A program made the position numbers and the translations under genes. A DNA stretch of 44,460 bases from Mycobacterium asiaticum (lineage in GTDB: Bacteria > Actinomycetota > Actinomycetes > Mycobacteriales > Mycobacteriaceae), in contig NZ_LZKQ01000046.1 in the NCBI RefSeq assembly GCF_001668675.1, forward strand, positions 1 through 44,460, written 5' to 3'. Below the pieces are notes generated by a model. It was not told where the DNA came from. It saw nothing but the letters and a program-made list of their open reading frames with translations, and made no database searches. This document shows, in pieces, positions 16,673-26,385 of the stretch (positions are counted from its first letter, which is position 1; each line of letters begins with the position of its first letter).

Positions 16673-17578
16673 ATGACCGTCATCCCCCGCACCGTCGCCA
16701 CCGAATTCATTTCAGAAGGAACCCGTTGCGCCGCGTGGCTCACTCGGCCGGCCGATGCGGGCCCGCATCCGGCCGTCGTCCTGGCGCACGGTCTGGGCGC
16801 CAACCACACGATGGCCTTGGCCCGTTACGAGCGGCACTTCTCCGCTGCCGGGATCGCGACCCTGGCATTCGACTACCGCAACCTGGGCGCCTCCGACGGG
16901 GACCCGCGGCAGCGGCTCAGCCTGCGTCGTCATCGCCGCGACATCGTGGCGGCCCTGGGCTTCATCCGTTCGGCGCCCGGCATCGACCCGGCCCGGGTTG
17001 CTCTGTGGGGCACCAGTCTGGGCGCAATGCACGTGTTGCGGGTGGCCGCCGAACGGCCCGGCGTCGCCGCCGTCGTGGTGCAGTGCCCGATCGTCGACGG
17101 GCCTGCGGCGCTGCGCCGACTGGGCTGGGCTTCGTTGCTGCGGGTAGGGCCGGCGGTCGCCGCAGACACCGTGCGCGCCGCCACCGGACGGCCCCGCCGC
17201 TACGTACCCATCGTGGGACCGCCGGGCACTTCGGCCGCCGTCACCGTCGCCGGCGCCGAGGACGGGTGGAACTCGACCGTGGATCCCGGCGGTTCGTTCG
17301 ACAACCGTATCGCCGCTGCGAACGTCGTCGAGATCGCCGTCACCAGCGCCAAACGCAAGGCGCGCCGGATCGCGGCGCCGCTGCTGGTGTGCGTATCGCA
17401 ACGCGAGACGCTGATGGATCCCCGTCATGCCGAGGACGTCGCCAGACGAGCGCCGCACGGCGTGGCTCGCTACTACGACGGCGACCACTTCCAGATCTAT
17501 CACCCGCCGCTGCTGGCCGGCCTGCTCGCCGACCAGACCGCTTTCCTGAAGGAGCATTTGCATGTCGGATCTGCGTAA
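16673..17578 (+). CDS. Alpha/beta hydrolase
   Basis: Serine hydrolase of 301 aa in the dienelactone-hydrolase/BAAT-like branch. HPAVVLAHGLGANH holds the oxyanion region, ALWGTSLGAMHVLRVA the nucleophile elbow (Gly-Thr-Ser-Leu-Gly), and YYDGDHFQIYHPP the catalytic His near the end; the Asp is probably in the preceding loop (SQRETLMDPRHAEDV). No signal peptide, so cytosolic. The strong AGGAGGG just upstream sets the ATG at 16673. Under the doubled TetR operator and followed by a coupled gene (17-base overlap), so likely part of a small inducible detoxification or catabolic unit. Substrate unknown. Confidence 0.88.
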   Translation: MTVIPRTVATEFISEGTRCAAWLTRPADAGPHPAVVLAHGLGANHTMALARYERHFSAAGIATLAFDYRNLGASDGDPRQRLSLRRHRRDIVAALGFIRSAPGIDPARVALWGTSLGAMHVLRVAAERPGVAAVVVQCPIVDGPAALRRLGWASLLRVGPAVAADTVRAATGRPRRYVPIVGPPGTSAAVTVAGAEDGWNSTVDPGGSFDNRIAAANVVEIAVTSAKRKARRIAAPLLVCVSQRETLMDPRHAEDVARRAPHGVARYYDGDHFQIYHPPLLAGLLADQTAFLKEHLHVGSA

Positions 17579-18230
17579 GCTATTGCACGACAACGATTCC
17601 CGCTTCGTCCACTGGGCCGGGCAACTACCGGACGCCGAGTGGCAACAACCGAGCCTGTGCATGGGATGGCGAAATCACGACGTGCTGGCCCATTTGGTGG
17701 TGGGGTACCGGGCCTCGGGGACCGAGCTCGGCCGATACCTGTTCAGACACCGCGGATCGTTCGACCGCGCGAACAGCGCTCTGTCCATCGATGTGGCGCG
17801 GCGGCGCGGTCCCGCCGCTCTGCTTGATGAGTTCTCGACATTGATCCGTCGGCCCCGTGGCGTGGGCCGCGTCTTTCCCCGGCGACTTCTATTGGGCGAT
17901 CACATCGTTCACGAACTCGACATCGCCTTCGCGCTGAACCGGACGCCTGAGGTAACCCCCGCAGCTTTGGTTGCGGTGCTCAATACGCAAGTGCGCGTGC
18001 CGAACCCGTTCGTGCCCGCGGCCGCACGGGCTCGTGGACTGCGGTTGCGCGCCACCGACGTCGACTGGACACACGGCAACGGCACCCGGACGGTGATCGG
18101 CGGTGCGGCGCAGCTGGCGTCGGTGCTGGCCGGCCGACCGTGGGCGCTTCAATACCTGAGCGGCAGTGGCATCGACGAATTGCGGGCCCGGCTGGCTGGC
18201 GACTGTACGGCGAAGCCCACTGTGCCGTAG
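17562..18230 (+). CDS. DinB/maleylpyruvate-isomerase-like protein
   Basis: A 222-aa protein of the mycothiol-dependent maleylpyruvate isomerase/DinB-like four-helix-bundle superfamily. The first helices show SRFVHWAGQLPDAEWQQPSL and GWRNHDVLAHLVVGY, and a later helix RRLLLGDHIVHELDIAFAL, placing His residues in the pattern that forms the metal site of these proteins. The C-terminal SCP2-like half is short (RLRATDVDWTHGNGTRTVIGGAAQLASVLAGRP). The ATG lies inside the end of the hydrolase gene, showing tight coupling. In actinobacteria such proteins are thought to transfer or use mycothiol; a role in handling the hydrolase product is an inference. Confidence 0.85.
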   Translation: MSDLRKLLHDNDSRFVHWAGQLPDAEWQQPSLCMGWRNHDVLAHLVVGYRASGTELGRYLFRHRGSFDRANSALSIDVARRRGPAALLDEFSTLIRRPRGVGRVFPRRLLLGDHIVHELDIAFALNRTPEVTPAALVAVLNTQVRVPNPFVPAAARARGLRLRATDVDWTHGNGTRTVIGGAAQLASVLAGRPWALQYLSGSGIDELRARLAGDCTAKPTVP

Positions 18231-18265
18231 GCACGACCAGTAACGCCGACCCCACCCCTGCGCGA

Positions 18266-18409
18266 TCAGCTGCCGCGGCGAAAACCGCGTGCTGCGTCCG
18301 CCAGCTCGCAGCGCAGCGCAAGACAGGAGCTGGCGGCGATCAAGGCCAGCTCCTGTAGGACCGCCGCCCAGTCGGGCAGCTCAGCCGGAGTCGGTAACGC
18401 ACAATCCAT
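18266..18409 (-). CDS. Possible small gene (47 aa) downstream of PE_PGRS
   Basis: An ATG at 18409 is preceded by AGAGGAGG with 6-7 bases spacing, one of the best ribosome-binding sites in the window, and opens a 47-codon frame beginning MDCALPTPAELPDWAAVLQE and ending RGFRRGS. It starts 27 bases after the PE_PGRS stop on the same strand. The sequence reads as one amphipathic helix with four Cys. Third codon positions are mostly G/C. Against it: a perfect 11-bp hairpin lies within the frame and could be a terminator, and I recognise no homologue. Confidence 0.45.
   Translation of the reverse strand: MDCALPTPAELPDWAAVLQELALIAASSCLALRCELADAARGFRRGS
18324..18355. terminator. Perfect 11-bp hairpin between convergent genes
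   Basis: CAGGAGCTGGC (18324-18334) and GCCAGCTCCTG (18345-18355) pair exactly around a 10-base loop, in the 206-bp space between the stops of the MPI-like gene (+) and PE_PGRS (-). It has no T-tract on either side. It may terminate one or both transcripts, or be a coincidence of the small coding frame that overlaps it. Confidence 0.5.
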
Positions 18410-18436
18410 CTCGCGCCTCCTCTAATTGTCGAGCCG

Positions 18437-20227
18437 TTAGAACGGCAGTGCCAGCGCGGCCGCGCTGACGCCGATCGCACGGTTGCCCGTGAGGTCGAAG
18501 CCGCGGTTGTTGTCGCCGAGGTTGCTGACCCCGACGTTGCGGTCCCCGATGTTGTCCAGGCCGAAGTTGTTGTTGCCGATGTTGTTGAAGCCGACGTTGA
18601 AGTTGCCGGTGTTGGCGCCGCCGAGGTTGAGGCTGCCGTTGTTGGCGTCACCGAAGTTCAGCATCCCGTGATTGCCGTTGCCGAAGTTGAGGAATCCCTG
18701 GTTGTTGTCACCGAAGTTCAGCAGTCCCAAGTTGCCGCTGCCGCCGTCGAGGAACGACAGGCCGGTAGCGTCGAGGATCGCTTCCTGTGCGATCACGGCC
18801 CATTGGTGCACCGATTGGGCAACGCTGTTAGTGATAGAGGCGCCAAAGGAATTGACGTAACTGTTGACTCTCGCCACTTCGGTGTTGATGTTTTGCGCGA
18901 AGTCGTATGTGGTGTTCAAACCTCCCGAGACGACGCTGACGGGATTGGTGGCGGAGCCCTGGCCCGGTTCGGCAGTAGCGCCCGATGCGCCTGTCGCGCC
19001 GGGTTGACCCAGCGCTCCCCCCTGGCCGCCCTGGCCACCGTGTCCAGGTGTGCCGGGCAGCCCGCCGAGACCGCCGATTCCGCCGATGCCGGGATTGCCT
19101 CCTGCTCCGCCCTTGCCTGCGGCCCCGCCGGTGCCGCCGTCGCCGCCGTTACCGAACAGGCTGCCGTGGCCCCCGGCACCGCCGACACCGCCCTTTCCGC
19201 CGAAGCCACCGTAACCACCAGCACCAGTCAGGATGTCGCCGTTGCCGCCGGCACCGCCAACGCTGCCGGCACCCCCGACGCCGCCGGTGCCGCCACTACC
19301 GAACAGCAGTCCGGCGTCCCCACCGATTCCTCCGCCGCCCCCGTTGCCGGCTTGCCCACCGGCGAAACCCCCGCCGGTGGGAATGGGCAGCCGTCCGCCG
19401 GTGCCACCGCTGCCGCCGGCGCCGCCGGTTCCGCCCGCGCCACCGCCGCCGCCCAGCACGCCGCCGTGTCCGCCGGCCCCACCGGCACCGCCTTGCCCGC
19501 CGACCGCCCCGGGATTGGCCCACGGGCTTGCTCCATCCACACCGGCGCCGCCAGTGCCTCCGGCGCCGCCGTTACCGAACAGGCCCGCCGCGCCGCCGAC
19601 CCCACCGACGCCGCCCGTCCCCGCGGTCGAGATGGCGATTCCGCCATCACCTCCGGCGCCCCCGGTGCCGTAGAGCCAGCCACCAGCCCCGCCGCTGCCA
19701 CCCGTTTGGCCCGCGGCGCCGGCGCCTCCGACGCCCCCGTTGCCGATAAGTCCGGCTGCGCCGCCCGCTCCGCCGGCACCGTTGTAGCCGTTGCCGCCGT
19801 TGCCCCAGAGCAGACCACCGGCTCCACCGTTGGGGTTGGCCGCGCTTCCGGGTGTCCCGTCACCGATCAGCGGGCGTCCCAGCAACGCGTTGGTGGGCGC
19901 GTTGAGCGCCCCGAGCAGCTGCTGATCGACGCTTTGCATCGAGACATTGCCGGCCTCGGCGGTGGCGTAAGAGTGCGTGCCCACGCTCAACAACGCGACG
20001 AACTGCTGATGAAACAGCGAGGCCTCAGCGCTGATCGTCTGATAGGCCGCGCCATGAGCATTGAACAGCGCCGCGATCGCCGCGGACACTTCGTCGGCAC
20101 CGGCACCCGCCACGCTTGTCGTCGAGGTCACGATCGCGGCGTTCGTTTGGCCCAGCGCCCACTCGATACCGGCCAGATCGGTTGCCGCGGCTTGCGCGAA
20201 CTCAGGCGCCACAAACACAAAGGACAT
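18437..20227 (-). CDS. PE_PGRS protein with MPTR-like C-terminal repeats
   Basis: A 596-residue PE-family protein, likely exported by an ESX (ESX-5-type) system to the surface. Residues 1-95 are a PE domain ([20 protein letters not shown], the Pro-Glu at 8-9), with a conserved linker ending [10 protein letters not shown] near 123. Residues 130-420 are PGRS Gly-Gly-Ala/Asn repeats. Then comes a non-repetitive stretch (436-498, [20 protein letters not shown] onward) and, from 499 to about 590, roughly nine decapeptides of the form NxGxxNxGxx ([20 protein letters not shown]), the hallmark of PPE-MPTR proteins. A GGAGGG precedes the ATG by about 10 bases. It occupies the site of M. tuberculosis PE_PGRS40, which is much shorter as I recall. 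Low-complexity DNA here is prone to slippage. Confidence 0.92.
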   Translation of the reverse strand: MSFVFVAPEFAQAAATDLAGIEWALGQTNAAIVTSTTSVAGAGADEVSAAIAALFNAHGAAYQTISAEASLFHQQFVALLSVGTHSYATAEAGNVSMQSVDQQLLGALNAPTNALLGRPLIGDGTPGSAANPNGGAGGLLWGNGGNGYNGAGGAGGAAGLIGNGGVGGAGAAGQTGGSGGAGGWLYGTGGAGGDGGIAISTAGTGGVGGVGGAAGLFGNGGAGGTGGAGVDGASPWANPGAVGGQGGAGGAGGHGGVLGGGGGAGGTGGAGGSGGTGGRLPIPTGGGFAGGQAGNGGGGGIGGDAGLLFGSGGTGGVGGAGSVGGAGGNGDILTGAGGYGGFGGKGGVGGAGGHGSLFGNGGDGGTGGAAGKGGAGGNPGIGGIGGLGGLPGTPGHGGQGGQGGALGQPGATGASGATAEPGQGSATNPVSVVSGGLNTTYDFAQNINTEVARVNSYVNSFGASITNSVAQSVHQWAVIAQEAILDATGLSFLDGGSGNLGLLNFGDNNQGFLNFGNGNHGMLNFGDANNGSLNLGGANTGNFNVGFNNIGNNNFGLDNIGDRNVGVSNLGDNNRGFDLTGNRAIGVSAAALALPF

Positions 20228-20670
20228 GACAAAACCACCCTCCGGCCATGAAGTCGAAAAGCTCTGGGAATTAAGGAATTTCGAGGAAAGTACTGCTGCG
20301 CTATGCGGTGAGTTCAGAAGTCACTGCCGCGAATGACTCGGCAGCTGTTGACACCCGTTCTGCCAGAAGGCCTCAGATCGCTGATGCCTGGGAAAATGTG
20401 CGCAGAGCCGATTTTCGGCGGCAACACCGCGAAGTTCACCACAGCACAACCGTTCCTTTCCTTGCACCTGAGTGCAAGTCACCCGGTTCGCGAGCGGGCG
20501 ACCTCCTCCTGTCGCCATGCGCCCGGTCCGTCGTCGACGCGGGGACGACACGTCCCCGCAATCCGATACATTTGCGTTTAGGATACATTAACGGATCAAA
20601 TTGTCCATTCGTGAGTGGCCTCGCCACTCGCCGACTTGACCGAGGCATAGATTTCCTCGCGACTCACTGG
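20228..20670. other. Intergenic region upstream of PE_PGRS (443 bp)
   Basis: No convincing gene in either strand. The part 20570-20610 is A+T-richer than its surroundings (TACATTTGCGTTTAGGATAC, with TATCCT and TGTATC on the minus strand as -10-like hexamers), so a distant PE_PGRS promoter may lie about 350 bp before the start codon, which would leave a long 5' untranslated region. A TTGACA at 20347 is on the wrong strand for any known gene. Nothing else recognised. Confidence 0.5.
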
Positions 20671-21432
20671 CTAGAGACTGGACGGCGAATCCCACCGCGC
20701 GGTAAGCACTCCCAGCGCCCCCATCGCCACCGCGGCCGCGGTCGAGGTGCGCAGCACGGTGGGCCCCAGCCGAATCGCCGCGGCGCCGGCACCGGTCAGG
20801 GCGGCCAGCTCGTCCGGCGCGATGCCGCCCTCGGGACCGACCACAAGGGTCACCGAATTGGCTTGCGCCAGAGGGCAATCAGCGATCCGTTGCGTCGCCG
20901 ACTCGTGCAGCACCGCCACCACACCACCGGCGGCGACCTCGTCAACCACCCGCGTCACCAATTCCGCGGTGGACAGCACCCCGTCGACGGCCGGGATATG
21001 CGCCCGACGGGATTGGCGCGCCGCCGCGCGCGCCACGGCTCGCCACCGGCGCAAGCCCTTGTCGACCCGGGCGCCCTCCCAGCGAGCGACACAGCGCGCC
21101 GCGTGCCAGGCCACGAACGCGTCGGCACCGGCCTCGGTCGCCGACTCGATGGCCAGTTCGGAGCGCTCGGACTTGGGCAGCGCCTGCACGATTGTCACGG
21201 GTGGTTGCGCGCCCTGGACATTCCAGCGCTCCAGCACCCGCGCCCGCAGACCGTCGCGTCCGGACTGCTCGACCTCGCAACGGGCGAGTTCCCCGACGCC
21301 GTCGCCCAGCACCAGCTCCTCGCCGACCCGGATCCGCCGCACGGTGGCCGCATGAAACCCTTCGTCGCCGGCTACGACGGCGAGGCCGCCGACGTCGGGC
21401 AGCCCGTCGACGTAGAACAGCGTCGCCACCAT
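20671..21432 (-). CDS. rsmE: 16S rRNA m3U1498 methyltransferase RsmE
   Basis: SPOUT-fold methyltransferase that methylates N3 of U1498 in 16S rRNA using SAM. The 253 aa include an N-terminal PUA-like domain ([19 protein letters not shown]), the catalytic domain start [19 protein letters not shown], the knot motif [19 protein letters not shown] and [17 protein letters not shown], which form the SAM pocket. It lies 18 bases after dnaJ2 on the same strand, the hrcA-dnaJ-rsmE order common in actinobacteria. Start [10 protein letters not shown] at 21432. Confidence 0.95.
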   Translation of the reverse strand: MVATLFYVDGLPDVGGLAVVAGDEGFHAATVRRIRVGEELVLGDGVGELARCEVEQSGRDGLRARVLERWNVQGAQPPVTIVQALPKSERSELAIESATEAGADAFVAWHAARCVARWEGARVDKGLRRWRAVARAAARQSRRAHIPAVDGVLSTAELVTRVVDEVAAGGVVAVLHESATQRIADCPLAQANSVTLVVGPEGGIAPDELAALTGAGAAAIRLGPTVLRTSTAAAVAMGALGVLTARWDSPSSL

Positions 21433-21450
21433 GAGCGGCCCGCGCGGAGA

Positions 21451-22596
21451 CTAGCGTCCGGTGAAGGTTTCGCGCAGCCGGCTGAACAGCCCGCCGCCTC
21501 CGCCGTGCGACGAGCGGACCTCAGCAACGTCGCGGCTGCGGCGGCTCTTCAGCTCGCGCAACAACTCGGTGTCGCGGTGGTCCAGCCGGGTGGGCACCAC
21601 CACCTCGACGTGGACATGCAGGTCACCGCGCGTGCTGGACCGCAGCTGGGGCATCCCGCGGCCGCGCAGCGTGATCGTTGCGCCGGGTTGGGTGCCGGGC
21701 GGAATGACGACCTCGCTCATGCCGTCCAGGATCGCGTCCAGGGTGACGGTGGTGCCCAGGGCGGCGTCGATCATCGGCACCGAGACCGTGCAGTGCAGGT
21801 CGTCGCCCTCCCGCGCGAAGATGTCGTGGGCCTGCTCGTGAACCTCGACGTAGAGGTCGCCGGCCGGTCCCCCGCCCGGGCCCACCTCGCCCTGCGCGGC
21901 GAGTCGCACTCGCATGCCTTCCGCGACGCCGGCCGGGATCTTGACGGTGATGTCCCGGCGGGCGCGCACCCGGCCGTCACCCATGCACTGATAGCAGGGG
22001 TCGGGGATCACCACGCCCACGCCGCGGCAGGTCGGACACGGCCGCGAGGTCAACATCTGCCCGAGCAGCGATCGCTGCACGGTTTGCACCTCGCCGCGGC
22101 CCGCGCAGGTGTCGCACGGGACCGGCGCCGAGTCGCCGTTGGTTCCCTTGCCCTGGCATCGGTCACACAGCACCGCAGTGTCGACGGTGACCTGCTTGGT
22201 GACGCCGGTGGCGCACTCCTCGAGGTCCAGCCGCATCCGCAGCAGCGAGTCCGACCCCGGCCGCACCCGGCCGATGGGGCCGCGCGAACCGCCCCCGCCG
22301 AACCCGCCGCCGAAGAACGCCTCGAACACGTCGCCCAGGCCACCGAAGTTGCCGAACCCGCCCGCCGACGCGCCGGCGCTTTCCAGCGGGTCGCCGCCCA
22401 GGTCGACGATGCGGCGTTTCTCCGGATCGCTCAACACCTCGTACGCGGCGCTGATCTCCTTGAACTTGGCCTGCGCCGCCTCATCAGGGTTAACGTCCGG
22501 ATGCAGTTCGCGCGCCAACTTGCGATAAGCGCGTTTGATCTCGGTGTCGCTGGCGCCCTTGCTGACGCCCAGCAACCCGTAGTAATCGCGTGCCAC
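21451..22596 (-). CDS. dnaJ2: Co-chaperone DnaJ (DnaJ2 type)
   Basis: Type I Hsp40 that delivers substrates to DnaK and stimulates its ATPase. The J-domain occupies residues 1-70 ([23 protein letters not shown] in [12 protein letters not shown]), then a Gly/Phe linker ([21 protein letters not shown]) and four zinc-binding repeats: [24 protein letters not shown] and CYQCMGDG. The C-terminal beta-domains follow ([22 protein letters not shown]). The GTG start at 22596 begins [10 protein letters not shown]. Located 84 bp after hrcA, it is the HrcA-linked paralogue rather than the one beside dnaK-grpE. Confidence 0.95.
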   Translation of the reverse strand: MARDYYGLLGVSKGASDTEIKRAYRKLARELHPDVNPDEAAQAKFKEISAAYEVLSDPEKRRIVDLGGDPLESAGASAGGFGNFGGLGDVFEAFFGGGFGGGGSRGPIGRVRPGSDSLLRMRLDLEECATGVTKQVTVDTAVLCDRCQGKGTNGDSAPVPCDTCAGRGEVQTVQRSLLGQMLTSRPCPTCRGVGVVIPDPCYQCMGDGRVRARRDITVKIPAGVAEGMRVRLAAQGEVGPGGGPAGDLYVEVHEQAHDIFAREGDDLHCTVSVPMIDAALGTTVTLDAILDGMSEVVIPPGTQPGATITLRGRGMPQLRSSTRGDLHVHVEVVVPTRLDHRDTELLRELKSRRSRDVAEVRSSHGGGGGLFSRLRETFTGR

Positions 22597-22680
22597 GATT
22601 AACCCTTCCCAAGCTCTGTCGAGAGCCCTGTAAGCCCGCCCCCTACGGGGCCGTACCCAAACTCTGTTGCGGGCGCGCGG

Positions 22681-23718
<1,038 letters not shown>

Positions 23719-23874
23719 TCACCTCCTATACACCCACTGGCCGCGTTCATTTTACGGTCTCAGCAGGACCTGACCTGCCAACCGGGATCTGCGGCCGATA
23801 CGGCATCGGCGCCCGTGTCGCTATAGCCTTACCCAAATGTTCCCGTGGAGCACGCCAGGCGAAAGCGACAGCGA

Positions 23875-24180
23875 ATGATCTTCAAGGGCGTACGCGAGGG
23901 CAAGCCGTATCCGGAGCACGGGCTGTCCTATAGAGACTGGTCCCAGATTCCGCCGCAACAGATCCGGCTCGACGAGTTGGTCACGACGACCACGGTGCTC
24001 GCCCTGGATCGTCTGCTGTCGGAGGACTCGACGTTTTACGGCGATCTGTTTCCGCACGCGGTGAAGTGGCGCGGCATCGTCTACCTCGAGGACGGGCTGC
24101 ACCGAGCGGTGCGCGCGGCGCTGCGGAACCGGACCGTGCTGCACGCACGGGTCTACGACATGGATATGGCCGTCGGGTAA
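23875..24180 (+). CDS. Conserved hypothetical protein (Rv2375-like)
   Basis: A 101-residue cytosolic protein starting MIFKGVREGKPYPEHGLSYR. LDELVTTTTVLALDRLLSED and AVKWRGIVYLEDGLHRAVRA resemble the N-terminal half of a ParB/Srx-like fold, but no catalytic motif is clear. The ATG at 23875 was preferred over GTG at 23845 because the conserved part starts there. It is divergent from hrcA by 162 bp and followed by the palindrome at 24192. I believe it matches Rv2375, whose function is unknown. Confidence 0.85.
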   Translation: MIFKGVREGKPYPEHGLSYRDWSQIPPQQIRLDELVTTTTVLALDRLLSEDSTFYGDLFPHAVKWRGIVYLEDGLHRAVRAALRNRTVLHARVYDMDMAVG

Positions 24181-24191
24181 CTGGGCCGAAC

Positions 24192-24239
24192 AGACGCTAA
24201 AGCGCCCTTTTCGGTCCCCGAAAAGGTGCTTTAGCGTCT
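24192..24239. terminator. 48-bp palindrome, copy 1 (terminator-like)
   Basis: The left arm begins AGACGCTAAAGC and the right arm ends GCTTTAGCGTCT, pairing over about 22 bases with one mismatch and one missing base. It lies 11 bases after the Rv2375-like stop and before the CMD gene promoter, where a terminator is needed. Its sister copy is at 25816-25863. Confidence 0.75.
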
Positions 24240-24253
24240 TCTCGCGGGGAACC

Positions 24254-24280
24254 GGTCACATCCGTGCGCGGCCGAGTGTC
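24254..24280 (+). promoter_or_regulatory. Candidate ECF41-type promoter
   Basis: GGTCACA (24254-24260), 16 bases, then TGTC (24277-24280). From memory the ECF41 consensus is TGTCACA at -35 and CGTC at -10 with 16-17 bases between, so each box differs by one base. It lies 40 bp before the CMD gene of the cassette that encodes an ECF41-like sigma factor, implying autoregulation. Confidence 0.5.
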
Positions 24281-24320
24281 GATCTAGTCAGAGAACTAGG
24301 GACACATTCCAGGAGGTGCC

Positions 24321-24932
24321 ATGACACCGAAATCCGGGCCACGACTGACCGGAGTCGCCGACCGCGACGCCGGCTTGAGCGCAAAGATCGCGTTTTTCTT
24401 CACCAGGCGCCAGTTCAAACGGATGACGGGCCGCGAAACCGCGACGATGCTGGAACCGATGCGGATGTATGCCCATATCCCCCGGCTGTTGCGGGCTTAC
24501 GGGCGCCTGGAACAGGCCGAGGCGAAACTCGACGTCCTCAGCCCGCGGCACCGCGCGCTCGCCGAACTCAAGTCGGCGATGACGGCGCGCTGCGAATTCT
24601 GCATCGACCTCGGCTCCCAAATCGCCCGCGGATGGGGCATCACCGATGAGGAGCTGCTGGCAATGTCCGACTATCGCAACGCCGACTGCTTCTCCGAAGT
24701 CGACAAATTGATCCTGGACTACGCCACGGCGATGACCCGCACACCCGTCGAGGTGACCGACGAGCTGTTCGAGCGGCTGCGTGCGCATTTCGACACCGCG
24801 CAACTGGTCGGCCTCACCCACGTCATCACGCTGGGCAACCTGCGCGCCCGGTTCAACCTTGCGCTGAATATCGGATCGGCGGGTCTATCGGAGGGCATGG
24901 TGTGCGCGCTGCCCGACGCCGACCGCGGATGA
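24321..24932 (+). CDS. AhpD/carboxymuconolactone-decarboxylase-like protein
   Basis: A 203-aa all-helical protein of the CMD/AhpD-like fold. The redox signature CEFCIDLGSQIARGWGITDEE gives a CxxC followed by the conserved helix, as in AhpD, so a thiol-disulfide or peroxidase-coupled role is more likely than decarboxylation. The rest (EVDKLILDYATAMTRTPVEV, LVGLTHVITLGNLRARFNLAL) is typical. AGGAGG at 24311 supports the ATG at 24321. Its stop overlaps the start of the sigma factor gene (ATGA). ECF41 sigma factors are characteristically encoded next to carboxymuconolactone decarboxylases, oxidoreductases or epimerases, so this is the expected partner and probable target. Confidence 0.9.
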   Translation: MTPKSGPRLTGVADRDAGLSAKIAFFFTRRQFKRMTGRETATMLEPMRMYAHIPRLLRAYGRLEQAEAKLDVLSPRHRALAELKSAMTARCEFCIDLGSQIARGWGITDEELLAMSDYRNADCFSEVDKLILDYATAMTRTPVEVTDELFERLRAHFDTAQLVGLTHVITLGNLRARFNLALNIGSAGLSEGMVCALPDADRG

Positions 24933-25798
24933 CCCCCGACCCGGCGCTTACCACCCGCTTCGAGGCGGCCCGCCCGCGGCTGGGCGCCATCGCCTACCGG
25001 ATGCTGGGCTCCCTCCACGACGCCGAGGACGTGGTTCAGGAGGCGTGGTTGCGACTGAGCACCAGCGCGACCGAGGGCATCGACAACCTGGACGCCTGGC
25101 TGACCACCGTGGTGGCGCGGATCTGCTTGAACACCCTGCGGTCGCGTCGGGTCCGCGCCGGTGAGCAGCTGGTTGCGCAGGTGCCGGATCCGATCGTGGA
25201 AACGGACGGCGAATTCGACCCGGAACATCGCGCCATGCTGGCCGACGCGGTGGGCCTGGCGTTGTTTGTGGTGCTCAGCACCCTGCCGCCGGCCGAGCGG
25301 CTGGCGTTCGTGCTGCACGACGCCTTCGCGGTGCCTTTCGACCAGATCGCACCGATCGTGGAGAGGTCACCGGAGGCGACCCGCAAGCTGGCGAGCCGCG
25401 CCAGGCGGCGGATCCAGCAGGCGGATCCCGTTCCGGACAGCGACCTGACGGCCCAGCACGACGCGGTTGCCGCCTTCTTCGCGGCCGGGCGCAGCGGAGA
25501 TTTCGACCGCCTGGTTGCGGTGCTGCACCCGCAGGTGGTGCTGCACGGCGATTTCGGTGGCGGCACGCCCGGGTTCCGCGCCCAGGGAGCGACGCGGGTG
25601 GCCGAGTTGGCCCGCGGCTATGCGGGCCCGGAGCGCGAGGTGCGGGCCGCGGTCGTCAACGGAGCCGCCGGGGCGGTGGTGTTCATCGCCGGGCGAGCTG
25701 TCGCGGTGATGGGATTTTTGGTCCGGGACGCCCGGATCGCGGCGATCGATGTGCTGGCTGACCCGGATCGGCTGGCCCGCCTCGAGCTGCGCATGTGA
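24929..25798 (+). CDS. ECF41-type sigma factor with C-terminal SnoaL-like domain
   Basis: A 289-aa RNA polymerase sigma factor. Region 2 is RLGAIAYRMLGSLHDAEDVVQEAWLRL, region 4 LPPAERLAFVLHDAFAVPFDQIAPIV with the helix-turn-helix to RARRRI. After it comes a SnoaL/NTF2-like domain of about 110 aa (LTAQHDAVAAFFAAGRSGDFDRL). ECF41 landmarks are recognisable in altered form: VAQVPDPIV in the linker (for WLPEP), HGDFGGGTPG (for DGGG) and ADPDRLARL at the end (for NPDKL). In this group the C-terminal domain replaces a separate anti-sigma factor and tunes activity. The ATG at 24929 overlaps the preceding stop, fixing the start. SigJ of M. tuberculosis is a relative. Confidence 0.9.
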   Translation: MTPDPALTTRFEAARPRLGAIAYRMLGSLHDAEDVVQEAWLRLSTSATEGIDNLDAWLTTVVARICLNTLRSRRVRAGEQLVAQVPDPIVETDGEFDPEHRAMLADAVGLALFVVLSTLPPAERLAFVLHDAFAVPFDQIAPIVERSPEATRKLASRARRRIQQADPVPDSDLTAQHDAVAAFFAAGRSGDFDRLVAVLHPQVVLHGDFGGGTPGFRAQGATRVAELARGYAGPEREVRAAVVNGAAGAVVFIAGRAVAVMGFLVRDARIAAIDVLADPDRLARLELRM

Positions 25799-25815
25799 CG
25801 GAAGGGTGCGCGAGC

Positions 25816-25863
25816 AGACGCAAAAGCACCCTTTTCGGGCCCGAAAAGGGTGCTTTTGCGTCT
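25816..25863. terminator. 48-bp perfect palindrome, copy 2 (bidirectional terminator)
   Basis: A perfect 24+24 dyad with no loop: it opens AGACGCAAAAGCACCC and closes GGGTGCTTTTGCGTCT, followed by TTT on the + side. It fills the space between the convergent stops of the sigma factor (25798) and cfp2 (25879), so it can terminate both. It shares most of its arms with 24192-24239. Confidence 0.85.
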
Positions 25864-25878
25864 TTTCGCGAGGGGGAC

Positions 25879-26385
25879 TTAGCCCGAGGCCGCCTGCAGC
25901 AGCTGCATCGCCGAGCTCCGCGACAACACCCAACCGCCCTGGTTGACGAAGGTGATGTTCTGCGTCACCGGCGGGGACAGCTTGGGCCCGGAGACGGCGA
26001 CGTCGGCCGTGGCCGCGCCGGGCTCGGCGGCCGGCTGGATGTTGGCGATGTTGAACTGCAAGGGCAGCTGACCGTTCTTGGCCGCCTTCTTCAGCTGGTG
26101 ATCGGCGAGGCGCGCCTCGGTCCCGCCGATGCCGCCCTCGACCAGATTGCCCTTGTTGGCGAACGACACATTGGGATCGGCGAGGTTGGTCAGGATGCCG
26201 GTCAGCTGCGGGGCGGTCGGCAGGTTGGCCGGCGCCGGTACCGGTGCCGGGTCCAATGGCAGTGGCGCGCCGAAGACGACGGGCTGCACCTGGTACTCCG
26301 TCGGCGGGCCGGCGCCGGCCGTCGCACCGGCCGCAGCTGCGCCGATCGCGGCGACCGCGGCCACGCCCCAGGCCAGTGATTTCAT
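25879..26385 (-). CDS. cfp2: Secreted low-molecular-weight antigen MTB12/CFP2
   Basis: A small secreted protein of 168 aa, the same length as M. tuberculosis Rv2376c as I recall. [20 protein letters not shown] is a Sec signal peptide (Lys then a long Ala-rich core), followed by a proline-rich stretch ([15 protein letters not shown]) and a compact domain ([40 protein letters not shown]) of the NTF2-like mycobacterial antigen family. The function is unknown though it is a strong T-cell antigen in M. tuberculosis. The ATG at 26385 was chosen because the signal peptide starts there. It shares the terminator palindrome with the sigma cassette. Confidence 0.93.
   Translation of the reverse strand: MKSLAWGVAAVAAIGAAAAGATAGAGPPTEYQVQPVVFGAPLPLDPAPVPAPANLPTAPQLTGILTNLADPNVSFANKGNLVEGGIGGTEARLADHQLKKAAKNGQLPLQFNIANIQPAAEPGAATADVAVSGPKLSPPVTQNITFVNQGGWVLSRSSAMQLLQAASG

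Noticed and set aside
19233..19673. Long Pro-Pro-rich + strand frame
   Set aside because: Mirror image of the Gly-rich PGRS repeats on the minus strand.
20333..20581. 82-codon + strand frame in the PE_PGRS upstream region
   Set aside because: No usable ribosome-binding site, rare-codon-like composition, no domain; treated as non-coding.
24192..25863. Two similar palindromes read as CRISPR repeats or insertion-sequence ends
   Set aside because: Only two copies 1.6 kb apart, each at a gene end, no spacers, no transposase and no target duplication between them.
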